A DNA stretch of 64,000 nt from Neovahlkampfia damariscottae (GCA_016618085.1 JABLTG010000021.1:1-64000), one strand, 5' to 3'; numbered from the stretch's first letter, positions 1-10,045 are shown. The notes: generated by a model from the letters alone, not told the origin. Program-made: numbers and translations.

Positions 1-72
1 CAAGAATTAAAATCAGCTTCTGTGAATTGGATTATTGAATTTGTTGAACTTGGAGGAATTGGTAACAAATAA
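1..72 (+). CDS. 3' end of an unrecognised gene (partial)
   Basis: Open reading frame from the window edge to a TAA at 70-72 (23 codons, ending LGGIGNK). It has no domain I can name and the rest lies outside the window. It is only weakly supported: the length is short enough to occur by chance. The residues loosely recall the Cys-poor region after the zinc site of sirtuins, which are encoded next door on the other strand, but that is not enough to call an inversion. Confidence 0.25.
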   Translation, partial: QELKSASVNWIIEFVELGGIGNK

Positions 73-111
73 AATTAAAACTAATTTTTAAAAGATGCAA
101 TTGGAAGTATT

Positions 112-660
112 TTAAGCAATACCAATCATGATATGTTTTCTGTAATCACCAACAGTTTTTGTGACATCAAAATAACGAAGGTATTCTTTCTTACAATCCA
201 CACAATACTCTTTATAACAGTTTCCATGAAGCTCAGAAAGTTCTTCTGAAGTTAATCCTGATCTACGATGTAATCCATCAACATTGGTACTACAAACATG
301 GTGAATTTTCTTTTTTTTTCATCAATTCAACTAAAGCGTAATGTGAGTAAGTTGGAAATGCTTGTTCAATTGAAATTCCTTTTGGTACTTTTCCAGAATC
401 ACGAAGTGTCCATGCTCCAGTTGGTCCACGATAATCAGGTATTTTAGCAGATGTGGAAATACCTGCTCCTGTATAAACTGAAGTGTGACTGGAATTCTTT
501 AATAATTTTGCTGGACATGAAGTTTTATTGTTTTTTCATCTTCAAAGTATTCTGTTATTTCTTCTTCTGTATCATGTGATGTTGAACCTGGAATTTTATC
601 ACGTGTTGTCATTGCTATTTTTGTGAATGGTTTTTGCCTACCTGAGTTTTTAAATACATG
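112..660 (-). pseudogene. SIRT6/7-like sirtuin, frame-broken and short at the C terminus
   Basis: NAD-dependent protein deacylase of the SIRT6/SIRT7 branch. Visible in order on the minus strand: the NAD-binding VYTGAGISTSAKIPDYRGP, then GAWTLRDSGK, the catalytic-core motif STNVDGLHRRSGL followed by SELHG, and the first zinc Cys pair CVDCKKEYLR with FDVT as in SIRT7. The frame changes twice: near 531-536 (T6 run on the + strand) and 311-319 (T9 run). In both, one extra A on the coding strand would restore it. The reading stops about 12 codons after FDVT, before the second zinc Cys pair and the C-terminal Rossmann half. An exon may exist upstream (acceptor CAG near 640). Either a decaying gene or sequence indels at a contig end; identity of the family is secure, integrity is not. 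Confidence 0.6.
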
Positions 661-983
661 AGGTTTTAAAAATAGATTTTACAAGCCAATCAACAAGGAC
701 TGCAGTCAAAGTCTTGTTCCAGTCAATTTGGAATTAGAATGGAATACTTTTTGTTTAAAAAATCTGTTGATACATTAGATGATTTGTTCATTTATATAAT
801 TTTTCTTCCATTCATTATTATTGGAAGATGTTTTCTTGAAGTGTTTCGTGTGAAAGAGAAAGAAAAAAAATAAACCTTTTTGAAGTCAAGATTATAGACA
901 CTCTTGATTTAGGTTAATTTGTACTCTTAGAAATCATCCAATCAATTAAAAACCTCTCACAAAGTTTGCAACAAATAAAGGGC

Positions 984-1767
984 ATGAGTGACAGCAGATC
1001 TGATACATTGGGTGATATCATGGTTAATGTATTTTTTGCACCATGGAAGGCAGCTATATTCTGTTGAAGGATTCTTGACGGCAACTTTTTTTTTTATTTT
1101 CATAAGTTGGGTTTACTCCTTTCTTTCTTCAGAAATGACTTTAAGAACTCCACCAAACTTATTTTCAGACAGATTATCACCAATAAATAGAAAATCAATT
1201 CAAGTTGACCCTCAATACTTTCAAACTGAAATGGGAGAATACAAAAAGATTCAAAAATAATAGACCTTGGATGTGGGAGTGGATTTATCACTGAATTCAT
1301 CTCTAAACAAAGATTCAAACATGTGACAGGATTAGATATTTCAGGAGAAGCTATTGATCTTGCACAAGAGAAAGATAAAAAATCAAAATATATTCTTGCT
1401 TCTATTAATAATATACCATTAAAAGATGAGTCAATGGATGTGGTCATTATGACAGATGTCCTTCCTTTTTTATTGAATTTGAAAAGAACTTTCAAAGAAA
1501 TTCGAAGAATTTTGAAACCAAATGGACTTTTGATATTTGATTCAATTTCAAGAACATACTTATAATATGTTACATTACAGCCATTCATATCCAAAAACAT
1601 CTTTTGATTATCGATTGTTCGTCACTCCTCAAGAAGTAAAGAAACTATTCAAAGAATTTGATTTTGAAATGGAAGAAATTCAAGGGATTGAAAATAAATC
1701 AGTTTCGAAATTGTCAGAAAAAATTTCATTTTTATTTATTGGTTATGGAAAATTAATTAAAAAATAA
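984..1767 (+). CDS. UbiG/COQ3-like SAM-dependent methyltransferase (frame-broken)
   Basis: Class I SAM methyltransferase. Start ATG 984 follows a CCAATC element at about 938. A 31-nt intron (1023-1053) joins an N-terminal segment in phase to a hydrophobic stretch (FLTATFFFIFISWVYSFL), a probable membrane anchor. Motif I is IDLGCGSGF, then VTGLDISGEAIDLA, a motif-IV region DVVIMTDVLPFL, and FKEIRRILKPNGLLIFDS, all typical of UbiG/COQ3 and ubiquinone-type O-methyltransferases; the downstream FVTPQEVKKLFKEF matches the C-terminal helix of that family. The frame breaks at about 1254-1263 (one A short in an A5 run before TAATAG) and at about 1560-1566 (one base extra at TTATAA). Substrate cannot be inferred. 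Like its left neighbour it may be intact in reality if these are sequence errors. Confidence 0.65.
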
Positions 1768-1775
1768 ATTTTTAT

Positions 1776-2290
1776 TTACAAAATCGCGCATTTATAGGAA
1801 AACAATTTTTCTTCAGTTTCTAATTTTGACACATTGAATAAACTAGAATACATTGAATATTCTAAATCAATTTTGAATGATTTGTTGTCTAATTGAATTT
1901 CCTTCTTTGTAAAGATAATTGAATCCTCATTGAATAAAAATAAGAAAATTCTAACTGATACGGTTGGCGAAGTGTTGATTGTATGTATTCCATCATTGAT
2001 TCATCATCAATGTATTTTGATCCAAGAACAACAAACGTTCCGTTCTTCATTAATTTCATTTTTAAATCAACATGACTCATCCTCTAAACCATACGGATTT
2101 TTTTTGATGATTTCTGTGGCAACCCTTTCATCTTTTTGAAGTAAATCAAATACATTTGAAGATAAATAGTTTAAGAAAATGTGGTTTCCTTTCATTCCTT
2201 CCAAAATTGCCAAACCCTTTCAATCGATATTTTGTAGAAATTACATTTCACAAAATTCCAATTGTTTCAATACTTTTGGTGTGTCACAGT
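1776..2290 (-). pseudogene. unrecognised minus-strand gene in several frames
   Basis: A chain of minus-strand coding-like segments that run on from one another in different frames: one ending LEDESC (about 2070-2220), one with MKNGTFVVLGSKYIDDES (about 1890-2080), and a last one ending LFSYKCAIL at TAA 1776-1778. Codon composition is like the neighbouring genes, so this looks like one coding region of roughly 170-190 codons with at least two frame changes. No ATG/CCAAT start is clear and I do not recognise the family. It belongs to the same frame-broken left end as the sirtuin and methyltransferase. Confidence 0.35.
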
Positions 2291-2377
2291 ACTTTGAAAA
2301 GTGATGTAACTTTTTCTTGAACCTTTTTTAACTGACGTTTTAATCAAAAAAATGTCAATTCTAAAATTGAACAAGAT

Positions 2378-5300
2378 TTATTTCAAAAATTGATTTGAAG
2401 TAACTTTTTGAAATTTCTTAACTTGCATAATTGATCCTTTTCTTGCATATGACACTTGATCTTCTTTATTTTTTTTGGATAACATTTCATAAAACATTTT
2501 CTTTTGTTGAACATTACTTTTAATATTAGGATTTAAAATAGATGCTCTCATATTTCTTCTTGACATTGGATCTGAAGTCATAAAACTCATATCATTTGAT
2601 GATGATGAAGGTCTTGATGATTTTTGATTTCTGAACATATCCGGTTTCTTTTTTAAATGAACAATTGGTTCAATAGATTCTTCAAAATCATCAATTTCTT
2701 TTTTTTTTTCAAATTCAACTGAAAAGTTTTCCATTTTCATTCTAAATTCTTTATCTTTTTCAATAATTTCAATTTCAGTTGCATCTTCATTATCTGCTAA
2801 CCAATCTAAGGTATCAATCACTTCCATTTTTATTAATTTCTTATTTTTAATTTCAATTTCTGTTAAATCATCTTCTTTTTGAATTCTTTTTTTCACTTTT
2901 CTTCCAAAATCAGTTAATGATTTCTTTGATTCTGCTTTTTTAATTAATTTTTCTGCTTCTTCAATAAATTCTTTTTTCTTATTTTCAAGATCATCTTCTG
3001 TTAATTTTTCATCATTCAAATCAATATTTTCAATAAAATCTAATAAATCATCTGAATTCTTATTCACTTTTTCTTTTTCTAATTCAGTAAGAAATTCACC
3101 TAAATCATCATCTTCAACTCTTTTTTTTAATTTTTTTCCAACTTCAACTATTCTTTTTTTTGCAGCTAATTTCAATATTCTTTCTGCTTCACCTAATATT
3201 TCAATTCTTTTCATTTTAATTTCTTCTTCAGTTGCATTTGGATTTTCTGCCATCCAATCTAAAAATTCTTGAGTTGATAAATCAATAATTCTTTTTTCTT
3301 CTTTTGTTAAAAATGGTGTTAAATCATCATCTTCAATTTCTTCATTTTGAATTCTTCTTTTCATTTTTCTTCCAAAATCTTTTAATTTCTTTTTTGTTTC
3401 TGCTTTTTTAATAATAACTTCAACTTCACCAAATATTTCAATTCTTTTTGCTTCAATTTCTTCTTCAGTTGCATTTTCATTTTCTTGCATCCAATTTAAG
3501 AATTCTTCTGTACCTTGATCAATTCTTCTTTTTTCATCTGATGTAAGATATGGACCTAAATCATCTTCATCTTCAACTCTTTTTCTTGATTTTCTTCCAA
3601 AATCATTTAATTTCTTTTTAGTTTTTGCTTTTTTAATTAATGTTTCTGTTTCTTCAAAAATTTCAATTTTCTTTTTTTCAATTTCTTCTTTATTTGAAAT
3701 ATCACAATCTTTCATCCAATTTAAAAAGTTTTCTGTTGCCAAATCAATTCTTTTCTTTTCTTCATTTGAAAGATATTCACCTAAATCTTCATCATTATCA
3801 ATTCTCTTTTTATAATTTCTTCCAAAATCTTTGAGTTTCTTTTTTGATTTTGCAATATTTTCAAGAGGTATGAGAATATCTAAAAATTCTTTTTCTTTTT
3901 TTTCCATTTCTATAATTTCAGAATTTGGATGTTCAGATAACCAATCAAGAAATGAATCAACACCAAGTGTAATTCTACCTTTTTCATCAATATTTAATTC
4001 AGATAATTCATCAGTTTCATCTTCCATTCTTTTTCTTGTTTTTCTACCAATATCATTTAATTTCTTTTTAGATTCAGCTTTTTTAATCATTTTTTCAACT
4101 CGACTATAAATTTCTTTTCTTTTTGCTTCAATTTCTTCTTTTGTAGCATTTTCATTTTCTTGCATCCAATCTAAAAATTCTTGATTGGTAAGATCAATTA
4201 TTTTCTTTTCATCTGAAGTGAGATATGGACCTAAATCATCATCATCTTCAACTCTTTTTTTTAATTTTCTTCTGTTATCCATTAATTTCTTCTTTGTTGC
4301 TTTTTTAATTGTTTCCTCTGCTTCTTTTAAAATTTCATCTCTTTTTTGTTCAATTTCTTCTTTAGTTGCATCTGATTTTTCTTCCATCCAATCTAATAAT
4401 TCATGAATTCCAAAATTAATTTCAGCTTTTTCATTTGATGTTAAATATGGTGCTAAATCATTATCATCTCTGATTCTTTTTCTTAATGTTTTTCCATAAT
4501 TTCCAATACTTTTTTTATCACATTTTTTTGTTTCTTCAACAATTTCATTTGAAATATCTTTGAAAGGTTCTCTTGTTTTTTCAACTGATATTTTAACTTC
4601 CGTTTCTACTTTTGGTTCAACTACAGAATCTTCTGTTTTCGTTTCAAATGATGCAGTTATTGATACATCAGGTTCAACAGGTGTCACAGGTGATAAATCT
4701 TGTTTTGTTTCAATTGGTGAAGGTGATAGTTGTGGTGGATTCATTGATAAATCTGAATTAGTTGCAGTTAAAATTCTTGTCTTTTTAGTTCTTCTAGATA
4801 TTTGAATTCTTGAATTATCTGGTTGATCTTCAATTTTTGGTGGAGTAGATTCAATAATTTGAGATCTTCTAATTTTCTTTGGTTTACTTAATTGAATCAA
4901 AGAAGATCTTTGTGGAAGTATCAATGAACCTGTACCAGTATTGATAATTGAATTTTTTGATGGAACAAGAGCTTTTTGTTTTTTTCTTCTGAATTTTGGT
5001 TTATCATCAAATATTGAATATACTTTTGAAGCTCTTTCATTTAATTCATTCATTTTAGAATCAACATCTTCTTCATCACTGAAAATAGTAACTAGTGATG
5101 ATATATTTTCCATATTCGTTTTTAATTCATCAACCATTGAACCTAAACCTGGTGGATAAACAGCTGTATCCTTAAGGTCTTCTAAAAGTTCCTCAATTCT
5201 TAATATCTTTTCAAGAATCTTTTCGCATTGAATAAAGAAAGAATCTTTCTTTTCTTCATATTGTACTAATTCTAATAAATTACTTCCTAATTTCATTCTT

Positions 5301-6235
5301 TCTTGTCTTTTAAATATTAATTTATCACTTTTTTCAAGATCAGAAATTAATTTTTCATCAATTTCAATTAATAAATCATACATTTTTTTTGTTTTCTTTT
5401 GTGCTTCTTTTTCAATTTCTTTTGTTTGAATTGGTTTATTTCTTTGTTCTTCATCTTCTTTTAATAATGCTCTTAAATTTTTTAATTTTTCTGGTTTTCT
5501 TGTTCTTCTTCTTGAAAGTATCATTTTAGTTTCTTCTTCACTTTCTTCTTGTTCTTCTTCTTCCATTTTAACCATTGTCTTTTGATATCTCATTAAAATT
5601 GAATTTTCAATTGTAGGTATTTCAGAAAGATCAACTTCAACAGCATAATTTTCTTCTTCAAGAAAATCTAAATTAATTTCATGTTCTAAAATTTCTTCTG
5701 GTTTATTTTCATTTGGATTAAATTCAAGTATTTTTAAAATATCAGTTAATTCTTTTGAATTAATAACTGAAGATAATTTTTCATTCATTGATTCAATTGG
5801 ATTATCTGAAAGTTTTATAGCTTGTAAATTATCTAAATTTGAGAATTCATTTTGTGGAAGAATTGAAATATTATTAAAACTTAAATCAAGTTTTTTTAAT
5901 TTTTTACAATTTTCTAATCCACCAGATGAAACTTCATAAATTGAATTATGATCCAATAATAAAACTTCAAGGTTAATTAATTGACATATTTCTTGTGGTA
6001 TTTTTGTTAACTTATTATAACTTAAATGAATAACTTTTAAATTTTTCATAAACTCAAAAAATGTTTGAGGTAAAAGTTTGATACAGTTTGAAGATAAATA
6101 TAAATTAATAACTTCTTGTTTTTTATAAAGAGTTTCTGGTATATTTGATATACCTTCTCCTGTTAATTCAATTTCATATTCAGAGAATTCCATTAAAGAG
6201 TTGTCAACTCCTTCATCCTCTTGCATAAAAAACAT
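2378..6235 (-). CDS. LRR protein with eight tandem Hsp70-lid-like domains
   Basis: Intronless, 1285 aa from ATG 6235 (a second ATG lies 9 nt on; upstream in-frame TTG codons are not starts). Residues about 20-155 are leucine-rich repeats (LYLSSNCIKLLP, IHLSYNKLTKIP, LLLDHNSI, LDLSFNNISILP, IKLSDNPI). Residues about 155-575 are acidic, coiled-coil then Ser/Thr/Pro-rich linker. Residues about 577-1180 are eight repeats of about 75 aa with the core DLxxYLTxxEKxxID...FLDWMxENxxATxEEIExKRxEI. This matches the C-terminal lid of Hsp70: the Hsp70 at 22023 reads [16 protein letters not shown] where repeats here read WMAENPNATEEEIKMK and WMQENENATEEEIEAK. The tail is Ser/Lys-rich. No ATPase or substrate-binding beta-sandwich is present. 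Shares a 45-bp divergent promoter with the gene at 6281. Function unknown; a scaffold or chaperone-related helical array is a guess. Confidence 0.85.
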   Translation of the reverse strand: MFFMQEDEGVDNSLMEFSEYEIELTGEGISNIPETLYKKQEVINLYLSSNCIKLLPQTFFEFMKNLKVIHLSYNKLTKIPQEICQLINLEVLLLDHNSIYEVSSGGLENCKKLKKLDLSFNNISILPQNEFSNLDNLQAIKLSDNPIESMNEKLSSVINSKELTDILKILEFNPNENKPEEILEHEINLDFLEEENYAVEVDLSEIPTIENSILMRYQKTMVKMEEEEQEESEEETKMILSRRRTRKPEKLKNLRALLKEDEEQRNKPIQTKEIEKEAQKKTKKMYDLLIEIDEKLISDLEKSDKLIFKRQERMKLGSNLLELVQYEEKKDSFFIQCEKILEKILRIEELLEDLKDTAVYPPGLGSMVDELKTNMENISSLVTIFSDEEDVDSKMNELNERASKVYSIFDDKPKFRRKKQKALVPSKNSIINTGTGSLILPQRSSLIQLSKPKKIRRSQIIESTPPKIEDQPDNSRIQISRRTKKTRILTATNSDLSMNPPQLSPSPIETKQDLSPVTPVEPDVSITASFETKTEDSVVEPKVETEVKISVEKTREPFKDISNEIVEETKKCDKKSIGNYGKTLRKRIRDDNDLAPYLTSNEKAEINFGIHELLDWMEEKSDATKEEIEQKRDEILKEAEETIKKATKKKLMDNRRKLKKRVEDDDDLGPYLTSDEKKIIDLTNQEFLDWMQENENATKEEIEAKRKEIYSRVEKMIKKAESKKKLNDIGRKTRKRMEDETDELSELNIDEKGRITLGVDSFLDWLSEHPNSEIIEMEKKEKEFLDILIPLENIAKSKKKLKDFGRNYKKRIDNDEDLGEYLSNEEKKRIDLATENFLNWMKDCDISNKEEIEKKKIEIFEETETLIKKAKTKKKLNDFGRKSRKRVEDEDDLGPYLTSDEKRRIDQGTEEFLNWMQENENATEEEIEAKRIEIFGEVEVIIKKAETKKKLKDFGRKMKRRIQNEEIEDDDLTPFLTKEEKRIIDLSTQEFLDWMAENPNATEEEIKMKRIEILGEAERILKLAAKKRIVEVGKKLKKRVEDDDLGEFLTELEKEKVNKNSDDLLDFIENIDLNDEKLTEDDLENKKKEFIEEAEKLIKKAESKKSLTDFGRKVKKRIQKEDDLTEIEIKNKKLIKMEVIDTLDWLADNEDATEIEIIEKDKEFRMKMENFSVEFEKKKEIDDFEESIEPIVHLKKKPDMFRNQKSSRPSSSSNDMSFMTSDPMSRRNMRASILNPNIKSNVQQKKMFYEMLSKKNKEDQVSYARKGSIMQVKKFQKVTSNQFLK
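2696..4507 (-). repeat. eight tandem ~225-bp coding repeats (Hsp70-lid-like)
   Basis: Repeat units start with the motif LxDFGRKxxKR or variants (IGNYGK, LMDNRRK, LNDIGRK, LKDFGRN, LNDFGRK, LKDFGRK, IVEVGKK, LTDFGRK) and run about 73-78 residues each. Copies 2 and 5 are the most alike (DLGPYLTSDEK in both); copies 3, 7 and 8 have drifted, copy 7 with an insertion after the Trp-equivalent position (LLDFIENI). Protein similarity exceeds DNA similarity by eye, so the array is old rather than freshly amplified. Confidence 0.85.
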
Positions 6236-6280
6236 TTTGGTTACTTTAACCAATGAAAACAATTTTAGTTTTTTTAACCA
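6236..6280. promoter_or_regulatory. 45-bp divergent promoter with CCAAT boxes
   Basis: Only 45 bp separate the ATG at 6235 (minus) from the ATG at 6281 (plus). The stretch reads CATTGGTTAAA twice on the minus strand; the second copy begins 18 bp before the minus ATG, and the other forms CCAAT overlapping the plus ATG (TTAACCAATGG). There is no room for any other spaced core promoter, which makes this the clearest case for the CCAAT element acting at the start codon. Confidence 0.55.
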
Positions 6281-7915
6281 ATGGAAGTTTACCGTTTCAA
6301 TGCTTCACTGAATTGGGATAGTGAACATGATGCAAACCCATGGGATTTAAGTTATGCAAATATTGATATTGGATTTAATTTATTTCCAACAGACAGAATT
6401 CAAATACCTGTTACGTATTTTTTTAAAAAATAAATAACTTTTTTAGTTATTTTCAGGATGAATATGGTAAGAATTCATGGTCTATCGGTTCAGAATTATT
6501 TTATAATTTTTCACCAAATGGAAGATATATAGAAGAAGATGAAAATATAATTCAAGATGAAGTGTAATATAAATTAATATTTAATTCAACTTAGAAACCA
6601 AGAATATTTTTCAGTTTGGGAATCTTTTTATAATGAATACTTTAAAAATAATCCTTCAACACCACAAAAATATTCCAAATTAAATAGAAAATCAATTCTT
6701 CCACCTCCGAACAATGAAAATATTTTTGAACCAACATTTCAAAAAGAAAATGAGTCTAAAAAAGAAAATGAAAATGAAATTAGAAAAGAAATTTATCCAA
6801 GAGAAAAATTAATTGAATTCTTTGATGACTTTCAAGGTGTATTCAAATTATATTTTCAAAAGACTTTGGACTCCAATACCATTCAAACTATTTTAGTGAA
6901 TCACATGTTTACAACAATAGGTAAATTATTAATTAAAAACTAAAAGATTTTAAAAGGAAAGAGAAATAGATTTGGTGCAAACATTGGATTGAATACATTC
7001 ACTAAAAAAATATTTGATAAGTTTTGGTATAAAAGAACGATAGGAGATTATTCAAATCCATTTTATTTCATCACATCAGTTGTAAATCCTCATTTAAATG
7101 ATATGGTATCAACAATTCCAAATTTGATTAATTCTTTTTTAATAGATTTCTTCAATTGGATATGGTACAAGAGGAGTTTGGTTAAATTTCAAACATTCTA
7201 TTAACAATAATATATTTTCAATTTCGAAGAGATCATTTTGGACACCATTTTCCAGAGAATTTCAACAAAAAAATCTTGAAAATTGGAAAATTTATTATGA
7301 TGAAGAAGGTATTGTTCAAGAAATGCCATTACCACCAACAATCGAATATTATTTACCACCTGAAATGGAAATGAAAGACTGGAAATATTTCAATTTTTTT
7401 AGAAATATTATTCATCAAGTATCAAAAATATTTAGATATTTTATTGATGTTCAATCTTCATCACTTCAAACTTCACTGCAAGATGTATGGTCATTAAAAA
7501 CATGGAATGCTTCTTTTTGGAAGAAATATTATGAACAAATGTATATATTTTCTTCTGGATTTTTATCAAGATTTTCATTTGAATTCAATTGGAATAAATC
7601 AATTCGTATTCCATTTGATATGCATTGGGTAACAAAAAAAGTATTGGGTTTATTCTAAAATTTGAAAAGGGTTGTGATTTATTTAGAGTTTGGTTATTAT
7701 TAGATATTTATTGGGAAAATATTGAAGGAAATTGGTTACCAAAGCATAAAGCAATTATTGCTGTCACCTGTATTCTATTTCAATTGTTGTTTAATTTTCT
7801 TTTAGTGTATGAAATTTATACTTTATGTGAATATACATTGTCTTTAAATCCTTTAATTCAAAAATTTATATCATTTTGGAAGAAAATTCGTCATTTTTTC
7901 AAAAAAACAATTTGA
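6281..7915 (+). CDS. unrecognised 479-aa protein with a C-terminal membrane segment
   Basis: Six exons joined by five introns (6410-6456, 6564-6594, 6921-6956, 7106-7145, 7629-7669) give exactly 480 codons. The centre is rich in alternating aromatic/hydrophobic and polar residues (GYGTRGVWLNFKHS, FWTPFSREFQQ, IEYYLPPEMEM), which could be beta strands; near the C terminus AIIAVTCILFQLLFNFLLVYEI is one clear transmembrane helix, followed by a basic tail. I do not recognise the family. Divergent from the LRR protein, sharing its promoter. The start is fixed by the CCAAT overlap and by frame. Confidence 0.75.
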
Positions 7916-7951
7916 ATATTTTTGGATGTTAAGATTTTTACCCAATAGAAA

Positions 7952-8500
7952 ATGAGCCATGAAAAAACTGAAGAAAAAGTTTTCAATGATGACTCAAGAA
8001 TTGTTTATGAAACAGAAGAGATGACAACTGACCAAAAAGATATCTTAGAAAAATACTCAGAATATGGTGAAGTAAAAGAAGTGGAGAGTTTAATTGTGAG
8101 AAAGAAAGGTGTGAAATTTATTTTAAGATTTTTGGTTCACTTCAAATCAAAAGATTCTATCATTAAAGCTATCAATGATAACCGTAAATTATATATAGAA
8201 AGAAAAGAAAAATCAATAACTCTTCAAAGAAAAGAAGTTGATAATTTGGAACATACTTTTGCTCTTTTTATCAAATTTGGAAAGATTGAAGAAATATTTC
8301 ACAAACAAATCCATTTTGACGATATCACTGTTATATTTGAAGATGTTGAAAGTTTAGAGGAGGCAAATACTTTCGCAGAAAAATTAAAAACTATGTTTTA
8401 TGGAGCAAAATCAAATAAAAAAGATGTAAAGGATAAAAAAGAAAAAAGAAAAGCAACAAAAGAAAGTAAAGAATCAGAAAAGAAAAAAATAAAAAAATAA
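7952..8500 (+). CDS. RRM-like protein with Lys-rich tail
   Basis: Intronless, 182 aa. Two segments look like successive alpha/beta RRM-type folds: ILEKYSEYGEVKEVESLIV with VHFKSKDSIIKAIN (residues about 30-80), and TFALFIKFGKIEEIFH followed by FEDVESLEEANTFAEKL (about 92-150). The first ribonucleoprotein-type aromatics are weakly conserved, so RNA binding is a suggestion. The last 30 residues are almost entirely Lys/Glu/Ser, like nucleolar proteins. CCAAT at 7942-7946 ends 5 bp before the ATG. Confidence 0.65.
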   Translation: MSHEKTEEKVFNDDSRIVYETEEMTTDQKDILEKYSEYGEVKEVESLIVRKKGVKFILRFLVHFKSKDSIIKAINDNRKLYIERKEKSITLQRKEVDNLEHTFALFIKFGKIEEIFHKQIHFDDITVIFEDVESLEEANTFAEKLKTMFYGAKSNKKDVKDKKEKRKATKESKESEKKKIKK

Positions 8501-8587
8501 ATTCTTTCATGTATACGTTTAAAATAAAATGATCCAATCAAAAGGATGTAAGCAGAAGAGAAAGTGCACCACATCAAGCAGCTAAAT

Positions 8588-9522
8588 ATGTCCAAAATAT
8601 TTAGCAGAGAAATTATTTGTTTCTACTTTGACTTTCACTTCTTGTAAGTCATTTCCTTAAGGTTAGTGTGAAATGTTTCTTTTAAAAAAATAGGAAAATC
8701 AAAAAGTACATATAATTCAAATTGTGGACATAGTATAACACTTGTATCATTAAACTACATTCTTGGGTCTACAATTCACCCAATAAATTGTGTTGAAATC
8801 AACAAAGAGTTGTTAGTTTTTGAAGTTTTCTTATTGTTGGAATTTATTTATTACCAGAGAACGAACCAATTCTGACTCATTCAGTCCAATTTCTTCAAAA
8901 TGGATTGAGTTTCCAACTTTTTCAGAGAACCTTGTCACATTACAAAAATCACAAAATATTTATTATAAAAATATATTTCAATCTTCAACAAAACCAACTA
9001 TTATTTTGTAATATTATTTCCATGAAAGCATTATTTCATTTAATCCAATTCAACTTCAACCATCAGATTTAATTGATCCAAATGACTACTCAGGAACTCA
9101 ACAGACTAAAATTAAAATTAATTTACAATTTCGGAGTTTGGACATTATCAAAAGAGTAGAATATGCAGAAACAGATTTTTTATCATTTTTATCTTCTTTA
9201 GGTGGATTTTTTGGTATTTTAAAAATATCAATGTTACTTGCTTCATTATTTGAATATTCTTATGAAACAATAAGGGAACAAAAATCACAAATTGATGATG
9301 TTATAAAAGGAATATCAGGTGAGTATGTTGAATCTTCAAACAGCATTAACCAGATACATACAAGTCACTAAAGAAAAGAAAGTTGTTCAAACTCCACAAA
9401 TTATTGAAATTGAATTGAAGGAGAAAGAGAAGAGAATATCTCAAGAAGAAATCGAAAATATTCAGGATATTGAAGGATATTCTTCCAATTCTCCAAAAAG
9501 AAGTCCTAAAAGAAGAAATTGA
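8588..9522 (+). pseudogene. membrane protein gene with interrupted frame, unrecognised
   Basis: Start ATG 8588 is about 50 bp after a CCAATC element. Coding-like exons follow: about 8690-8810, 8862-9008 and 9012-9318, the last with DFLSFLSSLGGFFGILKISMLL, a hydrophobic, Gly-rich segment like the second membrane helix of ligand- or proton-gated channel families, then a charged cytoplasmic tail spliced by a 25-nt intron (9319-9343). Problems: exon 1 does not join in phase, and an in-frame TAA lies at 9009-9011. An acidic tail may continue to 9707 in another frame. I treat it as one gene with frame errors or decay. Confidence 0.4.
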
Positions 9523-9772
9523 TAATTCTGCAAATGAGTCATTGGAAGAAAAAAATGATACCACGTAAAGGGATTGAAGATGTTGAACAAAAGACTGTGA
9601 AACATTTAGACGAATCTGATACAAAAAATGAAGAAAAATTGCTGAAAAATCAAAAAGAAAATAATCTCAATGTATCCAAGAGGTTCCAGAAGTGGAATCA
9701 AACATGAAAATTGAATAAATTAAAAACACAGAAATTTGTTATTTTCTTCCAAAATTTTCATTGGATAACAGA

Positions 9773-10021
9773 ATGCTTTCCATTGAAATAGAAAAAGTGG
9801 ATAGTGAACATTCACTCAGCTCCGAGGAATCAACAATACCAATAATAGTAGATTCAAATAAAAATGAAGAAGAAGAAAGTGTATTTGTACAATTAGTCAA
9901 GACAATAAATCAACTGGAAAGATGGCAAATAATTTATTTGACTGTAATTTTATTAATGATCATAATAGCTGGATATATTTTATATGAAATTGTGATAAAT
10001 AGATTCCTTGTAACTATTTGA
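9773..10021 (+). CDS. small tail-anchored membrane protein
   Basis: 82 aa, no intron. An acidic Ser-rich N terminus (SEHSLSSEESTIP) is followed by a coil-forming segment and a single transmembrane helix, IIYLTVILLMIIIAGYILY, ending about 10 residues from the C terminus, so a tail-anchored topology with the N terminus in the cytosol is expected. ATTGG at 9760-9764 is 8 bp before ATG 9773, supporting it as an independent gene. SNARE-like length and layout, but I see no heptad layers, so no family is claimed. Confidence 0.55.
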   Translation: MLSIEIEKVDSEHSLSSEESTIPIIVDSNKNEEEESVFVQLVKTINQLERWQIIYLTVILLMIIIAGYILYEIVINRFLVTI

Positions 10022-10045
10022 TCTAAAAAAAAATAAATTAATTAT

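Noticed and set aside
1-72. An inverted fragment of the adjacent sirtuin gene
   Set aside because: The resemblance to the post-zinc sirtuin segment is too weak over 23 codons to support an inversion.
1254-1566. Euplotes-style programmed +1/+2 frameshifting at AAA-TAA and TTA-TAA in the methyltransferase
   Set aside because: The two breaks do sit at such stop contexts, but other breaks in the window lie at plain homopolymers, TGA and TAA act as normal stops elsewhere, and dozens of genes read cleanly. Indel error is simpler.
3640-5159. Several plus-strand open frames of 60-90 codons opposite the LRR/Hsp70-lid gene
   Set aside because: They are antisense shadows of a Lys/Glu-rich coding sequence (Phe/Ser/Leu-rich products), with no CCAAT start and no family resemblance.
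6236-6262. Longer N termini starting at TTG for the LRR gene, and similarly for 12188, 19002, 27341, 48592, 52341, 59032 and 60736 genes
   Set aside because: These extensions translate through the CCAAT/ATTGG promoter element, and the first ATG gives the expected family N terminus.
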